Positions 37,916 to 47,295 of a DNA stretch of 64,000 nt are shown here, in pieces (positions within the stretch are counted from its first letter, which is position 1; every line of letters begins with the position of its first letter). The notes below the pieces were generated by a model. The model was not told the origin of the DNA and searched no databases. It saw only the letters and a program-made list of their open reading frames with translations. The stretch is taken from the NCBI RefSeq assembly GCF_029714405.1, contig NZ_CP121650.1, positions 7,569,001 to 7,633,000 on the forward strand, in the 5' to 3' direction. This DNA comes from Bradyrhizobium sp. CB82 (GTDB taxonomy: Bacteria; Pseudomonadota; Alphaproteobacteria; Rhizobiales; Xanthobacteraceae). A program made the position numbers and the translations under genes.

Positions 37916-39007
37916 ATGTCAGACGCAAGACTGCTAAGCGCACTTTCATCCCTTTCGCACGTGGCAAAGCAGTTAGAAGTGCCGCCGCCCGCTCCCCCTG
38001 AGCTTGACGCAAATTGCGTCAAGCTCAACATGAATGAGAACCCATTCCCGTTGCCGGCAATCGTCAGGGAAGCCGCGATTGCAGCCTTCGAGCGGCATTA
38101 TCTGTACCCGGAAGATGACAATGTCGGCCTAAGAGAGGCGGCCGCCTCCGCTTACGGCCTCTCCGCCGATCAGGTGATTGCAGGCAACGGTTCGTCTGAA
38201 CTCCTCGGCCTTATCTACAAAGCGTTCCTCGCTCCAGGCGATGCCGTGGCGATGATGTCGCCCGGATTTTCATTTAACCGCAAGCTCGCCATGTTGCACG
38301 AGGCCCAATTTCTGGAGATCGGGTGGGGTAAGGACCATTCCCTGCCAACACACCAGCTGCTTTTCGGCCCCGCCCGCGATGCCAAGTTCGTCGTGCTTGC
38401 CAATCCGAACAATCCGACGGGAACGTTTGTTCCGATCGCGGATATCGAAAGGCTCGTCGCACAATCGGACCGACTGATCGTGCTTGACGAAGCGTATGTC
38501 GACTTCGCGCCTGATAACGCGCTACGGCTCGTCAACCGCTATTCGAATATTCTCTTGTTGCGCACTTTCTCAAAAAGTTATGCCACCGCGGGCCTTCGTG
38601 TCGGCTTCGGCTTCGGTCACCCCGAGCTTATCGGCAGGCTTCGTACCATGCAGAATCTCTTCAATATGAATGTGATTGGTCATGCGGTCGGCATGAGCAT
38701 CATTGAGCATCGAGCAGCGTTCGAGGAGAATCATCGACATATCATGCTTGAAAGGGAGCGAACGAGCGTCGCGCTATCAAAGCTTGGATTTACTGTGTTG
38801 CCTTCCCACGCCAACTTCTTGCTAGCCCGCGTGCCCGAAGGACACGATGGCGCCTGGTGGCAAGCCGCATTGCAGAGGCAGAACGTGCTTGTCGCGTTCT
38901 TCCCCGAAAACGGCCTCGAGAATTTTATACGCATTACGATCGGTACAGAAAGGCAAATGGATGTGCTTCTTTCGAACGTAAGCCGCATTTCTTCATCGTC
39001 AAACTAA
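37916..39007 (+). CDS. HisC-like aromatic/histidinol-phosphate aminotransferase
   Basis: 363 residues from the ATG at 37916, with GGAG 7 bases upstream. A class I/II PLP aminotransferase of the HisC group: NMNENPFPLP (39-47), GNGSSELLGLI (90-100), NPNNPTGTF (163-171), VLDEAYVDF (189-197) and the PLP lysine K220 in FSKSYATAGLRVGFG. HisC-like enzymes use histidinol phosphate, but many act on Phe, Tyr or Trp. The adjacent extra trpDC genes favour an aromatic substrate, perhaps tryptophan to indole-3-pyruvate; this is inference. It is followed after 44 bases by a flavin monooxygenase. Confidence 0.88.
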   Translation: MSDARLLSALSSLSHVAKQLEVPPPAPPELDANCVKLNMNENPFPLPAIVREAAIAAFERHYLYPEDDNVGLREAAASAYGLSADQVIAGNGSSELLGLIYKAFLAPGDAVAMMSPGFSFNRKLAMLHEAQFLEIGWGKDHSLPTHQLLFGPARDAKFVVLANPNNPTGTFVPIADIERLVAQSDRLIVLDEAYVDFAPDNALRLVNRYSNILLLRTFSKSYATAGLRVGFGFGHPELIGRLRTMQNLFNMNVIGHAVGMSIIEHRAAFEENHRHIMLERERTSVALSKLGFTVLPSHANFLLARVPEGHDGAWWQAALQRQNVLVAFFPENGLENFIRITIGTERQMDVLLSNVSRISSSSN

Positions 39008-39051
39008 CCCCGAACTGATCGTTATCCAGCTTCACTACATGAGGTGATCGA

Positions 39052-40083
39052 GTGACAACTACCCAACATTCAAAATTAGCGTTCGGCATCTTCGATCACC
39101 TCGACGCTGACGGCCATGATGTCGCCAAGCAGTATAACGATCGCCTCCTACTCGCCGAGGCATGCGATCGGCTGGGATTCTATGCTTATCATCTGGCAGA
39201 GCACCACTGTACCCCGCATGGGAGAAGCCCCGCACCGAATCTGTTTTTGTCCAGCGTCGCACAACGCACAACACATCTTCGCATCGGCCCGATGGTCATG
39301 CTGCTTAGCCTGCATCATCCCCTGCGAGCATTTGAAGAGGCCTGTATGCTGGACCACTTGAGCGGCGGCCGACTTGAGCTTGGCATCGGGCGCGGCTCCC
39401 TTCCCGCCGAATTGAGCTATTTCGGGGTCAGTGCGGACGCGGCACCGGGCCGTTATGCAGAAGCCAGCGAAATCCTTGTTAAGGCCATGCAAGGCGGCTC
39501 GCTTTGCTACGAAGGCGATCATTTCCAGTTCGATGACGTTCCATTGACGCTAACGCCTCATCAGCGACCGCATCCCCCGACATGGATCGCAGTAAATCGA
39601 CCCGAGTCGGCAGGTTGGGCCGCTGAGATTGGTGCAAACATCGCAAGCATCGGACCTTCATCGTCTGTTCGAAAGGTCACTGATGCCTACCGCTCGCGTC
39701 GAGAAATACGCTCAGACACGAATGATCAATCGTCGCCGTTTCTTGGGTTGCTGCGGATGGTCGTAGCTGGCAATTCTGAAGCGGATGCCTATTCACTCGC
39801 TGCGTCTGCTTATGACCGCTGGCTCAAAAGCTTTAAGTTCCTTTATGAGCGCAACAACATCCCCACTCCACCGAACCTACCCTTGACTTTCGATGCAGCA
39901 ATCGAGAGTGAGTTGTGCGTCGCCGGCACGGCCGCTTCGATACAGCAAACGCTTCTTAGTCATCTGGAAGAGGCGGGTGCCAATTATCTTCTTTGTCAGC
40001 TCGCATTTGGGGATCTCCCCCTGGAGGCTTCATTGAATACGGCGATCATCATTCGGTCCATCGTGGGAGCTGGCCGAAGATGA
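39052..40083 (+). CDS. Luciferase-like (LLM) flavin-dependent monooxygenase
   Basis: 343 residues, GTG start with GAGGTGATCGAG upstream. It shows the bacterial luciferase-like fold: FGIFDHLDADG, YAYHLAEHHC, LRIGPMVMLLSLHHPLR, LDHLSGGRLELGIGRG and later PPTWIAVNRPESAGWAAEIGAN. Such enzymes use reduced FMN and oxygen on small substrates; a flavin reductase is encoded nearby (40533-41027) and could supply FMNH2. Together with the aminotransferase it looks like a two-step modification pathway; the substrate is unknown. Confidence 0.85.
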   Translation: MTTTQHSKLAFGIFDHLDADGHDVAKQYNDRLLLAEACDRLGFYAYHLAEHHCTPHGRSPAPNLFLSSVAQRTTHLRIGPMVMLLSLHHPLRAFEEACMLDHLSGGRLELGIGRGSLPAELSYFGVSADAAPGRYAEASEILVKAMQGGSLCYEGDHFQFDDVPLTLTPHQRPHPPTWIAVNRPESAGWAAEIGANIASIGPSSSVRKVTDAYRSRREIRSDTNDQSSPFLGLLRMVVAGNSEADAYSLAASAYDRWLKSFKFLYERNNIPTPPNLPLTFDAAIESELCVAGTAASIQQTLLSHLEEAGANYLLCQLAFGDLPLEASLNTAIIIRSIVGAGRR

Positions 40084-40532
40084 AGCTGGCCATGCCAGCG
40101 CTGGCTAGGAATGGTTACCTGCTCTCTCTTGGCGCCTCCTAAATGCCAACGCTGGCGGCTACCTCAACCATTGCTCAGCTGCACTTCACACCCTGTCTTG
40201 CTCCTCCTAGCGCAGTGTCGCTCGTTCTTTGGGTTGTCATTGAATCGCCTTGAGCATGCGGATCACCTCGCAAATCCTGGTCGAAGAGACACGGCTGAAG
40301 ACGTTGCGGTGAAAGTGGACCTGTGCAGCGTTGATAGCGCGCCTCAGGCAGGAAATCGGCGCCGCTCTCGATAAGACCTCTGCGGGCGTTGGAAATGACC
40401 GATTCCACGCCCCCGGTCGACCAAGTGGCGCAGGAGGGCCGACCAGCCACACTTTTCCTTTTTTGGCGCCCTCGCAGACGCCCAGTCTAGCCACCAGTGT
40501 CGAAACCCAACCGGAAAAAGCGGCGCTCAACC
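40084..40532. other. Convergent intergenic region
   Basis: Lies between the monooxygenase (plus) and the flavin reductase (minus), about 450 bases. No gene or obvious bidirectional terminator was recognised. Confidence 0.4.
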
Positions 40533-41027
40533 CTATGGCAATGTTCGGAGTTCGCCGCGACAGTTAACAAGCGGACTGCCATCTCCTGGGCGCGCCGCAA
40601 CGGTTCGGCCGATGAATACCCCGTGCGTGCCAACGACTTGGTAGTGGTGTAGAACGCATTCGAGAGCGCAGACTGCGCTTTGCAATAGCGGCACATCGAG
40701 GACCCCCTGATCCCAAGGAGCCGTATCGAACTTTTGGACACCTTTGGAGCCATCCCGGCCGGCAAATCGCAGAGCGATATCCTGATGATCAATAGCAAGG
40801 AGGCTCACGCCAAACTTGCCGTTCGCAAGTATCGCATCGTGTGTTCCAGAACTGATACTGATGCCAACCAGCAAACAGGGTGGCTCTATGCAAATCGAGG
40901 TAATAGAACTCACCGTTAGCCCACGCCGTTCAAGCGCCGTTCCCGTCGCCACGATCGCAACGCCGCTGGCCAAATTTCGCATAGCCTGGCGAAACTCGGC
41001 CTCCTCGATTGATCGAATCTCACTCAT
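40533..41027 (-). CDS. Flavin reductase of a two-component monooxygenase
   Basis: 164 residues from the ATG at 41027. It belongs to the HpaC/RutF-type split-barrel flavin reductases: FRQAMRNLASGVAIVATG, GLTVSSITSICIEPPCLLVGIS, NGKFGVSLLAIDHQDIALRFAG and VFIGRTVAA. It reduces FMN with NAD(P)H for a partner monooxygenase, most likely the LLM enzyme at 39052. It is oriented with trpD-trpC and lies 300 bases downstream, so it may share their transcript. Confidence 0.85.
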   Translation of the reverse strand: MSEIRSIEEAEFRQAMRNLASGVAIVATGTALERRGLTVSSITSICIEPPCLLVGISISSGTHDAILANGKFGVSLLAIDHQDIALRFAGRDGSKGVQKFDTAPWDQGVLDVPLLQSAVCALECVLHHYQVVGTHGVFIGRTVAARPGDGSPLVNCRGELRTLP

Positions 41028-41327
41028 CGGCAATTCAAACCTAGGAACGGCAGCCGGCCGGTGGGGCAACGTGCAAGTTGACCGCGCGCTCTGCGGACCT
41101 TGTCTTGGTCGCGGCTCGACGTGCGATGAACACTCGCGGACGCCGCCACGGTCCAAGGGCCGATTTCGAACTCGTCGCACGAGAACCATTTGCTTTGGCG
41201 GGCTGCACATTGACGCGTGCTCCCGATCCACAGACCATGCAAAGGCTGCTGTTCTCGTCGTGGATCTGAGCGTTCCGAATCAACTGGTTGGAGGTTTTGT
41301 GTGTCATTGATATGCCCCGGTGGCAGC

Positions 41328-42128
41328 TTAGTTCTTTGAGAGTAGCGCGCGAGTTGCCGCCGTCACGTCGGACTGACGCATTAGACTTTCGCCCACAAGG
41401 AAGGTTGCGATACCGGCACGTGAGAGCCGCTCGAGATCAGTGAACGCACAGATTCCGCTTTCGCTGACAATCAGTCGATCCTTCGGAATGAGTGGTGCCA
41501 ACGTTTCACTCGACTTGAGATTTGTCACAAAAGTGCGCAGGTTGCGGTTATTGATGCCAATCATCCGCGAGCGAAGCTTGAGGGCGCGATCAAGCTCGGA
41601 GCGGTCATGGATCTCGATCAATACATCCATCCCGTACGCTAAGGCCGCAGCCTCGAGGTCCTTGGCAGCCCCGTCATCCAGCGCCGCCATAATCAGCAGA
41701 ATGCAGTCGGCGCCACGGGCGCGAGCCTCGATCACCTGATAAGTGTCAAAAATGAAATCCTTGCGCAAGACTGGCAGGTTGGTGGCGGTGCGCGCCGCCT
41801 CCATAAAGTCAAGGTCACCCATAAAGGACGGTTTGTCCGTCAAGACCGAGAGGCAGGCCGCACCCCCTGCTTCATACGATCTGGCAAGCGACGGCGGATG
41901 GAAGTCGGTGCGAATGAGCCCCTTCGACGGGGATGCTCTCTTGACTTCAGCGATGAGGGCATAGCCACCCGAGGCGTGCTTTTTGCGAATTGCGTTGAGA
42001 AAACCGCGCGGAGACGGCGCACGCCGTGCGTGCGCTTCGAGCTCGGCGCGCGGAAGCACGCGCCTTGCAGCTGCGATTTCTTCGCGCTTATATGTCTCGA
42101 TTTTCGTCAGAATGTCGAGGTCGGTCAT
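41328..42128 (-). CDS. trpC: Indole-3-glycerol phosphate synthase (extra TrpC)
   Basis: 266 residues from the ATG at 42128, five bases after the trpD stop. A TIM-barrel [18 protein letters not shown] with the catalytic Lys, [34 protein letters not shown] and SESGI. It converts CdRP to indole-3-glycerol phosphate. Being in a symbiosis island without trpA, trpB or trpE alongside, it is likely an additional copy that raises tryptophan or indole supply. Confidence 0.93.
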   Translation of the reverse strand: MTDLDILTKIETYKREEIAAARRVLPRAELEAHARRAPSPRGFLNAIRKKHASGGYALIAEVKRASPSKGLIRTDFHPPSLARSYEAGGAACLSVLTDKPSFMGDLDFMEAARTATNLPVLRKDFIFDTYQVIEARARGADCILLIMAALDDGAAKDLEAAALAYGMDVLIEIHDRSELDRALKLRSRMIGINNRNLRTFVTNLKSSETLAPLIPKDRLIVSESGICAFTDLERLSRAGIATFLVGESLMRQSDVTAATRALLSKN

Positions 42129-42133
42129 CTTGT

Positions 42134-43147
42134 CTATTCGGCGTTGGAGACTGCGACCAGATGCTTCAGGCACGCGGCGGCGGCGCCACTGCCAAGTGAT
42201 TCCTGCCCGATCCCCACTCCTTCCTTCAAAGTTGTGGCGCGACCCGCCACTATAAAGGCTCCTGCCGCGTTCAAGAGGGCAACATCACGATATGGGCCTG
42301 GCATACCCTCGAGCACGCTTCGTAGTGCAAGCGCGTTGGTATGGGGGTCGCCACCCGTCAGACCCTCCTCTCCGGAACGGGGGAGCCCGGCTTCTTCCGG
42401 CGTCACCTCGAAGCTGCGAATTTGGCCTTTGTCGAGGGCGCTGACAAAGGTAGGACCGGTGAGCGTGATCTCGTCGAGCCCATCGCTGCCGTGGACCACC
42501 CAGGCCGATTCCGCGCCGAGCCTCTGGAAGACTTCCGCTAACGGTTGCACCCACTTGCGCGAAAACACGCCGACCATCTGCCGCTTCACCCCCGCAGGAT
42601 TGCAAAGCGGCCCGACGAGATTAAAAATTGTGCGGGTCGCGAGCTCCAGGCGGGTTGCGCTCACGTTTTTCAGCGCCGGATGGTGGGTTGGCGCAAACAT
42701 GAACCCGATGCCGGCATCTCGGACACAGCGAGCGACACCTTCCGCGTTCAAGTCGATCTTGACGCCGAGCGATGCCAGTACATCTGCGGAGCCCGAGCGT
42801 GAGGAGAGTGCGCGATTGCCATGCTTTGCGACAGGAATGCCGGCGCCCGCGACAATGAAGGAAGAACATGTCGAGACGTTGACCGAACCCAAACCGTCGC
42901 CGCCCGTGCCCGCAATGTCGATCGATTCGGCGGGCGCATCGACCCGCAGCATTTTGCCGCGCATCGCGGAAACCGCGCCGGTGATTTCCTCCACTGTCTC
43001 GCCGCGCACCCTCAGCGCCAACAGCAACCCGCCCATCTGCGAGGGTGTCGCCTTGCCCGACATCATACTGTCGATCGCCAAGGCCATTTCCTGCTGATCT
43101 AACAGGGCGCCGCTCGCGACTTTGCCCATGATCAATTTGAGATCCAT
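42134..43147 (-). CDS. trpD: Anthranilate phosphoribosyltransferase (extra TrpD)
   Basis: 337 residues from [13 protein letters not shown] at 43147. Signature segments: [18 protein letters not shown] (anion/PRPP site), [40 protein letters not shown] and [11 protein letters not shown]. It makes phosphoribosyl-anthranilate. It is the first gene of trpD-trpC-(flavin reductase). A MerR-type promoter (site E) faces it 335 bases upstream, so its expression could be under NolA-like control instead of trp attenuation. Confidence 0.93.
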   Translation of the reverse strand: MDLKLIMGKVASGALLDQQEMALAIDSMMSGKATPSQMGGLLLALRVRGETVEEITGAVSAMRGKMLRVDAPAESIDIAGTGGDGLGSVNVSTCSSFIVAGAGIPVAKHGNRALSSRSGSADVLASLGVKIDLNAEGVARCVRDAGIGFMFAPTHHPALKNVSATRLELATRTIFNLVGPLCNPAGVKRQMVGVFSRKWVQPLAEVFQRLGAESAWVVHGSDGLDEITLTGPTFVSALDKGQIRSFEVTPEEAGLPRSGEEGLTGGDPHTNALALRSVLEGMPGPYRDVALLNAAGAFIVAGRATTLKEGVGIGQESLGSGAAAACLKHLVAVSNAE

Positions 43148-43479
43148 CGCCTGCTCTCGGACCGGTCGGAGTGTGTTGCTAGCGCTTAACAATTGGGCAA
43201 GAGCCGGAGGATCGCGCAACGCGCGCCGGTTTCCCAAAGTTGGAGCCGACGAGACTAGAGTTTTGACTCCTTACGGCTTTCCGCCTGTTCGGCGCCGCTT
43301 CTGGTCTCGACGAACGCTGGGCAATTGCTATCTTGCGCCATCCAAAGAAGCGCGCGGCAACTGAAACATGCTCCAGATCTCGCTTCCACCACAGCCCACC
43401 TTCATCAGCATTCGCGCGAATTGCGAGCGCAGCTGCATCATTGCCGCGGCAGTCGCTTTTAGTCGCGATCGATCTTTGA
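43148..43479. other. Long leader of trpD
   Basis: The 330 bases between site E and trpD hold no supported gene; a 37-codon minus-strand frame (starting MMQLRSQFARML) begins about 65 bases after site E but lacks Trp clusters expected of a trp leader peptide. Confidence 0.35.
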
Positions 43480-43510
43480 AGCCTACAACTTGACGCTGCG
43501 ATAACTTCAA
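43480..43510 (-). promoter_or_regulatory. MerR/NolA-type promoter, site E (trpD-trpC)
   Basis: Minus strand: TTGAAG (43510-43505), 19-bp spacer ending GCGTCAAGTTG, TAGGCT (43485-43480). It faces trpD. Confidence 0.6.
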
Positions 43511-44003
43511 GCGATTTAGTGAACGAACCTGAGGCCACACACTCACAAACGCAGGCGGACTTTTCGCCAACAACGGCGTGCATCAGCCCGGCGAACATTG
43601 CCACACGACTTACCTCGACGCCGTTCCGCTCGCCCCTACGGGACCTTGTCTTTGCCGCGGCCGCGATTGAGCAGCGACACGCGCGGTCCAAACAGAGAAA
43701 AGCCGCCTGCCAACAGCGGTGATGGCCAGCGCCGCTGGTCCATGGTGGAGCAATGGCAATGATCGAGGGGCCGAGGGTGCAATCTCAAGATGGAACGCGA
43801 CCGGAGCGGAACCGTAACCGTTCTCGTCAAATCGTCTCGGCGCGTGGTCCCGACGCGCATCAAAGACACGCGGGATCGCGAAATGGATAAGCGATCGCCT
43901 TTCAACCTGACGAACTCACTCACCTTTCAGCATCTTCTTATCAAGGTCCTTGCTTTTTTCGTGACGCATCGAGCTCGATGTGCGCCTCGGCGTTCAAAAG
44001 ACA
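43511..44003. other. Gene-poor stretch
   Basis: Between site E and the terminator at 44004; no supported gene on either strand. Confidence 0.4.
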
Positions 44004-44028
44004 CCCCCGCCGGGGCAGTCGGCGGGGG
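44004..44028 (-). terminator. Strong GC hairpin, probable terminator of the small membrane protein unit
   Basis: CCCCCGCC and GGCGGGGG (44004-44028) form a very stable hairpin. On the minus strand it is followed by TGTCTTTTG, a weak U-tract, and it lies 250 bases downstream of the minus-strand gene at 44275-44454. Confidence 0.5.
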
Positions 44029-44274
44029 CTCTGCAGGTGGATGACGCGAGGCTCGCGAACGAGGTGTCGCATCAAGGACCCGCAACTCATTGGACGCTCT
44101 AACCTGCGGCTAGCTCGGATTTCTTTGTCCGCACCAGCGCCTTACGTCTATGATCGCAGTATCGTCGATAAGATGAGCTCGATTGACGGAAGATGCGCGT
44201 TATCCGCTGAACCGCCGACTACGCGCACCTTTCGGCTTTCCGTCTCAGTTCCATGCCGACGCTCCTATAAAGCG

Positions 44275-44454
44275 TCAGAATGCTCTGCGCTTAGACAATT
44301 CGGTCTGACGTTCGGTCATGCGCGATGTTGTCCGAAGGTAGGGCCCGTACAGACGATAGCGCTCACGCCTTTTCCGAGAGCGCCATGCGCGGATAGCGTA
44401 CCCAGCTGCGAACCCCACGAACAGGATAGGAAGCAGAACTAGAAACAGCATCAT
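44275..44454 (-). CDS. 59-aa single-span membrane protein
   Basis: A short frame: ATG at 44454, GAGAG 9 bases upstream, stop at 44275. The protein begins MMLFLVLLPILFVGFAAGYA, one clear transmembrane helix, followed directly by a basic stretch (RAWRSRKRRERYR) and a polar tail. The layout (N-out or signal-anchor helix plus positively charged cytoplasmic region) is that of a genuine small membrane protein. A MerR-type promoter (site F) lies about 100 bases upstream and a strong hairpin follows, so it appears to be a monocistronic unit. Function unknown. Confidence 0.65.
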   Translation of the reverse strand: MMLFLVLLPILFVGFAAGYAIRAWRSRKRRERYRLYGPYLRTTSRMTERQTELSKRRAF

Positions 44455-44554
44455 TAAGAAGTCTCTCTTTCCAAAGCGGTTGCGCTTTCCCGGCGGAACA
44501 GCGAGGAGATCATGAAACGGCCCTTCTCGTTGTTTGTGTCGTCATCCGTTTGCG

Positions 44555-44585
44555 CTTCTACAACTTGACGCTGGGTCCGGTTCAA
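44555..44585 (-). promoter_or_regulatory. MerR/NolA-type promoter, site F
   Basis: Minus strand: TTGAAC (44585-44580), 19 bp ending GCGTCAAGTTG, TAGAAG (44560-44555). It faces the 59-residue membrane protein gene. Confidence 0.6.
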
Positions 44586-44879
44586 GCCCTCGACGGTTCT
44601 TGCGACGTAATATTATGCTGCTGGAGAAGCCAGCAGGCGACACTGCTTCGCTCAAGGCCAGATCGCCGAAGATGGACTGATGATATCCGCCGACATAGCT
44701 CAGCCGCTCGCCTGGACTATCTCGAAGGTCATAAAGAATCAGCTGGGCGCTGAGCCAGCTTCCTGCTCGTGGAACGTCGGCATTCGCTCGCCCGACTCTC
44801 GCCTAGCTGGGCTTGTGCGGCGGCGCTGAGCGTGCTGAGCGTTCAGGCGGCAACCGGATCGACCGTTCGCGGATTAGTT

Positions 44880-45050
44880 ATGACAGGCACCCGAAAACGT
44901 CATAGGTGCGTCGACATTTTGACCGGCCTAGAGCTAGCGCTGCGCGCGAACGCACCGAGGCTTGATCGCGATTGGCAGCTTCAGCTTGACGTGGGGTTTA
45001 CTGATCCTACAGAAGTCATAGATGAATACTCCTCGCAAATGCGATCCTAA
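44880..45050 (+). CDS. Possible 56-aa protein upstream of the 88-aa protein
   Basis: From the ATG at 44880 the frame encodes MTGTRKRHRCVDILTGLELA... and a C-terminal DVGFTDPTEVIDEYSSQM; amphipathic, no membrane segment. It ends 9 bases before the next gene, on the same strand, suggesting an operon. A longer form starting at 44769 is possible. No family recognised. Confidence 0.4.
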   Translation: MTGTRKRHRCVDILTGLELALRANAPRLDRDWQLQLDVGFTDPTEVIDEYSSQMRS

Positions 45051-45059
45051 GGCTGCGAA

Positions 45060-45326
45060 ATGAAGGTGAAAGAGCTTATTGAGGTTCTATCAGGATGCGA
45101 ACAGGATGCTGATGTCGTTATCCCGGACTCGTTTTCGCCACACGGAGCCTTCGCCGTGGTGAAGGCTGTCCAGACCGGGTGGATTTACAATCCGCAGCTT
45201 GCGATCGACGATATGTCCTTTTGGATCGATGGCGTCGACTATGTTGAGCCGCCGCGCGGTAGCTATATAGCTCGTGGAGTGAGGTTGCTCGGTCCAAAAT
45301 GTGGACCTGTACTCGCAATCCAATAG
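45060..45326 (+). CDS. Small hypothetical protein (88 aa)
   Basis: Begins MKVKELIEVLSGCEQDADVVIPD, a start typical of small phage- or island-borne proteins of unknown role in which a KEL-x-E-x-L helix is followed by DAxV-x-(L/I). Aromatic residues (WIYNPQL, FWIDGVDYVEPP) suggest a small beta-rich fold. A hairpin terminator candidate follows at 45402. Function unknown. Confidence 0.65.
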   Translation: MKVKELIEVLSGCEQDADVVIPDSFSPHGAFAVVKAVQTGWIYNPQLAIDDMSFWIDGVDYVEPPRGSYIARGVRLLGPKCGPVLAIQ

Positions 45327-45401
45327 GTCCTCAGAAACGGATGACGTTGACCGGCTTTAGGCCATCGATTGCTTCGTCCTCGCCATCAAAGACCTTGCGA
45401 C

Positions 45402-45439
45402 GCACCTGACGGCCTCTTTTTTGCGGCCCAGGTGCTTTT
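45402..45439 (+). terminator. Rho-independent terminator candidate
   Basis: GCACCTG (45402-45408) pairs with CAGGTGC (45429-45435), followed by TTTT. It lies 75 bases after the 88-residue protein gene on the plus strand. The loop is long (20 bases) and T-rich, so strength is uncertain. Confidence 0.45.
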
Positions 45440-45813
45440 GGCCGCGAACGCAAACGGATGGAAGGAGACGGACCAGCTCTTGGTCAGGCGATGATGCGTG
45501 GCACGTTGCTCCGCTGCCAAGCCGATCGCTTCACTGAAAGGGCTGGCCGCAAAAGAGGATGCCGAAATCGTTTTGTGGAGACAATTTGTCAAAAAGGTCC
45601 GGAAATTGAGACCATCGGCTCGCACCAGACGGCGTTGGCCGCTCAGGTTGAGCTATTGGCGGCCTGGAACGTGTGGACGTGCAGAGCCGAAGGCTCTAGC
45701 GAAGCCGTCGAGCATTTGCGAGACACGCGTGACGAAAGCCGTAGCTGGTCAGAAGCAACAGCTCAGAACAGGCGCTGCCATATAAAGTCGAATCAGGATT
45801 GTTGACCCGCCTG
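45440..45813. other. Gene-poor stretch
   Basis: Overlapping 95-115-codon plus-strand frames are present but lack domains and start signals; nothing else seen. Confidence 0.4.
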
Positions 45814-46152
45814 TCAGGCCTTGTGGCGACGCTTACGCGCAGATCGGTCAATGAGGAAGTCATCCAACTTTCGGCCGGCGCGCAGTTGCGGGTCGAGCCA
45901 TCTGGGCAATTTCCCGCGTCCTGACCAAGTTTGCGCCGGGTTCTTCGGATTTCGATACTTTGGCCGCACTGGCGGGTATGGTCGGCGCTCACGGGTGGGC
46001 CGAGGTGGGTTATCGAACGCTCCGATGCTTCGCAGCCGCTCCTCGAGTCTGACCTTTTCCGCCGCAATCCGTTGAGTTAGAGCGGCGGACACCTTCTCGT
46101 GGAGATTCCACAGCTCGTCCACACTCATTGACTTCAGGTCATTCATCTTCAT
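45814..46152 (-). CDS. H-NS-family nucleoid protein
   Basis: About 112 residues from MKMNDLKSMSVDELWNLHEKV (46152; the ATG at 46146 is an alternative). An N-terminal coiled-coil oligomerisation region with VRLEERL is followed by a basic linker (RPTRERRPYPPVRPKYRNP) and the H-NS DNA-binding motif TWSGRGKLPRWL, then KLDDFLI. This is the HvrA/H-NS type common in alpha-proteobacteria. It probably binds curved AT-rich DNA and may silence island genes; targets unknown. Confidence 0.85.
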   Translation of the reverse strand: MKMNDLKSMSVDELWNLHEKVSAALTQRIAAEKVRLEERLRSIGAFDNPPRPTRERRPYPPVRPKYRNPKNPAQTWSGRGKLPRWLDPQLRAGRKLDDFLIDRSARKRRHKA

Positions 46153-46275
46153 TGCGGTCTGCCAGCGCGAGAAAATTTCATCGATCAAATAGTCGCGCGC
46201 GAACTAATCTGCAAGCGCTATCGCAAATAGCGAAACGAATAACTTAATAAAGAACCATCCGGGCTGAACTGCGCT

Positions 46276-46304
46276 GCCGCATCACGCGGATCGCGTGATG
46301 CGGC
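46276..46304 (-). terminator. Perfect 13-bp hairpin after the FkbM gene
   Basis: GCCGCATCACGCG and CGCGTGATGCGGC flank a 3-base loop. It lies about 35 bases downstream of the minus-strand methyltransferase stop codon and before the H-NS gene. There is no strong T-run, so it may terminate or protect the 3' end. Confidence 0.55.
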
Positions 46305-46336
46305 TCTCTGGTTGCAAAGAAAGCTTAAGGACCGCG

Positions 46337-46996
46337 CTAACAGTTCGTATTCCTAAGCAATACATCGCCCTCCACTGCGCGGGGATAGAGCCTTACCACT
46401 TCGAATGATGGTAAAAGCTCAAGGATGGCGTTTAGGGACAGCTGGCCTTCATAAAGCTCGCGGTCACTATATTCCGTGTAGATGAACCGCGTATTGCTCA
46501 AAGCCCGTTTACCACCGGCGATGACATCGGACTCCGCTCCCTGAACATCCATCCAAATCAAATCAATCTTGTCCACGCTAACTTCACTGGTCCAGTCATC
46601 CAGCCTTCGAGTTTCAACCGAGATCGGCTTATCGAATCGAACCCATTCATATTCAGCAAGGTGGTTCTTTGGTCGGCGTATTGAGCCAGAGAGGTCCCAT
46701 TCCTCGACCTCCCCATCCCCATTGCTTGGGTGGAAATCAATCTTTCCATTTCGATCGCTAATCGCAATTTCAAACAGCCTCACCTTGTCGAGGGCCGAAT
46801 GTAGATTTTTCTTGAAGCGGACCACAGCACGGGGGTCCGGCTCAAAACAGTATAACCGCGCCTCGGGACGCAACTCCAGAAACCGCTTCGTGTCGGTTCC
46901 ATCGTTACAGCCGATATCCAGAATAACGGGGCTCTGATTTCCCAGAAGCGAAACAAGCTGCTCGTGTACATCTAGCTTCGAGGTCGATTCTAGCAT
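46337..46996 (-). CDS. FkbM-family methyltransferase, candidate NoeI
   Basis: 219 residues. SAM-binding motif I VILDIGCNDGTDTKRF lies at about 24-39, followed by LYCFEPDPRAV and later KIDLIWMDVQGAE, all typical of FkbM O-methyltransferases. In rhizobia NoeI, which 2-O-methylates the Nod-factor fucose, is a sugar O-methyltransferase, and this window contains nodZ, noeL and nolK for fucosylation. A nod box lies 1 kb upstream with only a response regulator gene between, which supports a symbiotic role. Identity as NoeI is inference. Confidence 0.8.
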   Translation of the reverse strand: MLESTSKLDVHEQLVSLLGNQSPVILDIGCNDGTDTKRFLELRPEARLYCFEPDPRAVVRFKKNLHSALDKVRLFEIAISDRNGKIDFHPSNGDGEVEEWDLSGSIRRPKNHLAEYEWVRFDKPISVETRRLDDWTSEVSVDKIDLIWMDVQGAESDVIAGGKRALSNTRFIYTEYSDRELYEGQLSLNAILELLPSFEVVRLYPRAVEGDVLLRNTNC

Positions 46997-47295
46997 GCGC
47001 TATAGTCCTCAAGCATGGGCTGCGTTAACAGCGTCGGCAGACCCTCTCTGAACAAGGGCGTAATCTTCATCAAACCTCTCCTTTGGTTAAATGCACGTGC
47101 GACTCCTGCCGTGCGACTATCGCCCGACGCTTTGGGCCCGTGCCTTTGATCCCCTTTTTCAATACGCTGAAAAAGCGGGATCGTTACTGCCAAGCGATTA
47201 AGGTCGGCGTGATAAATAATCTCATCACATTCGCCGCCAGGACCGGCTCAACTGGAGCCCGCAGGACGGGATCTCCAAGCAGGCATACCCTATAT
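46997..47295. other. Intergenic region between response regulator and methyltransferase
   Basis: About 300 bases, no supported gene; no additional nod box. Confidence 0.4.
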
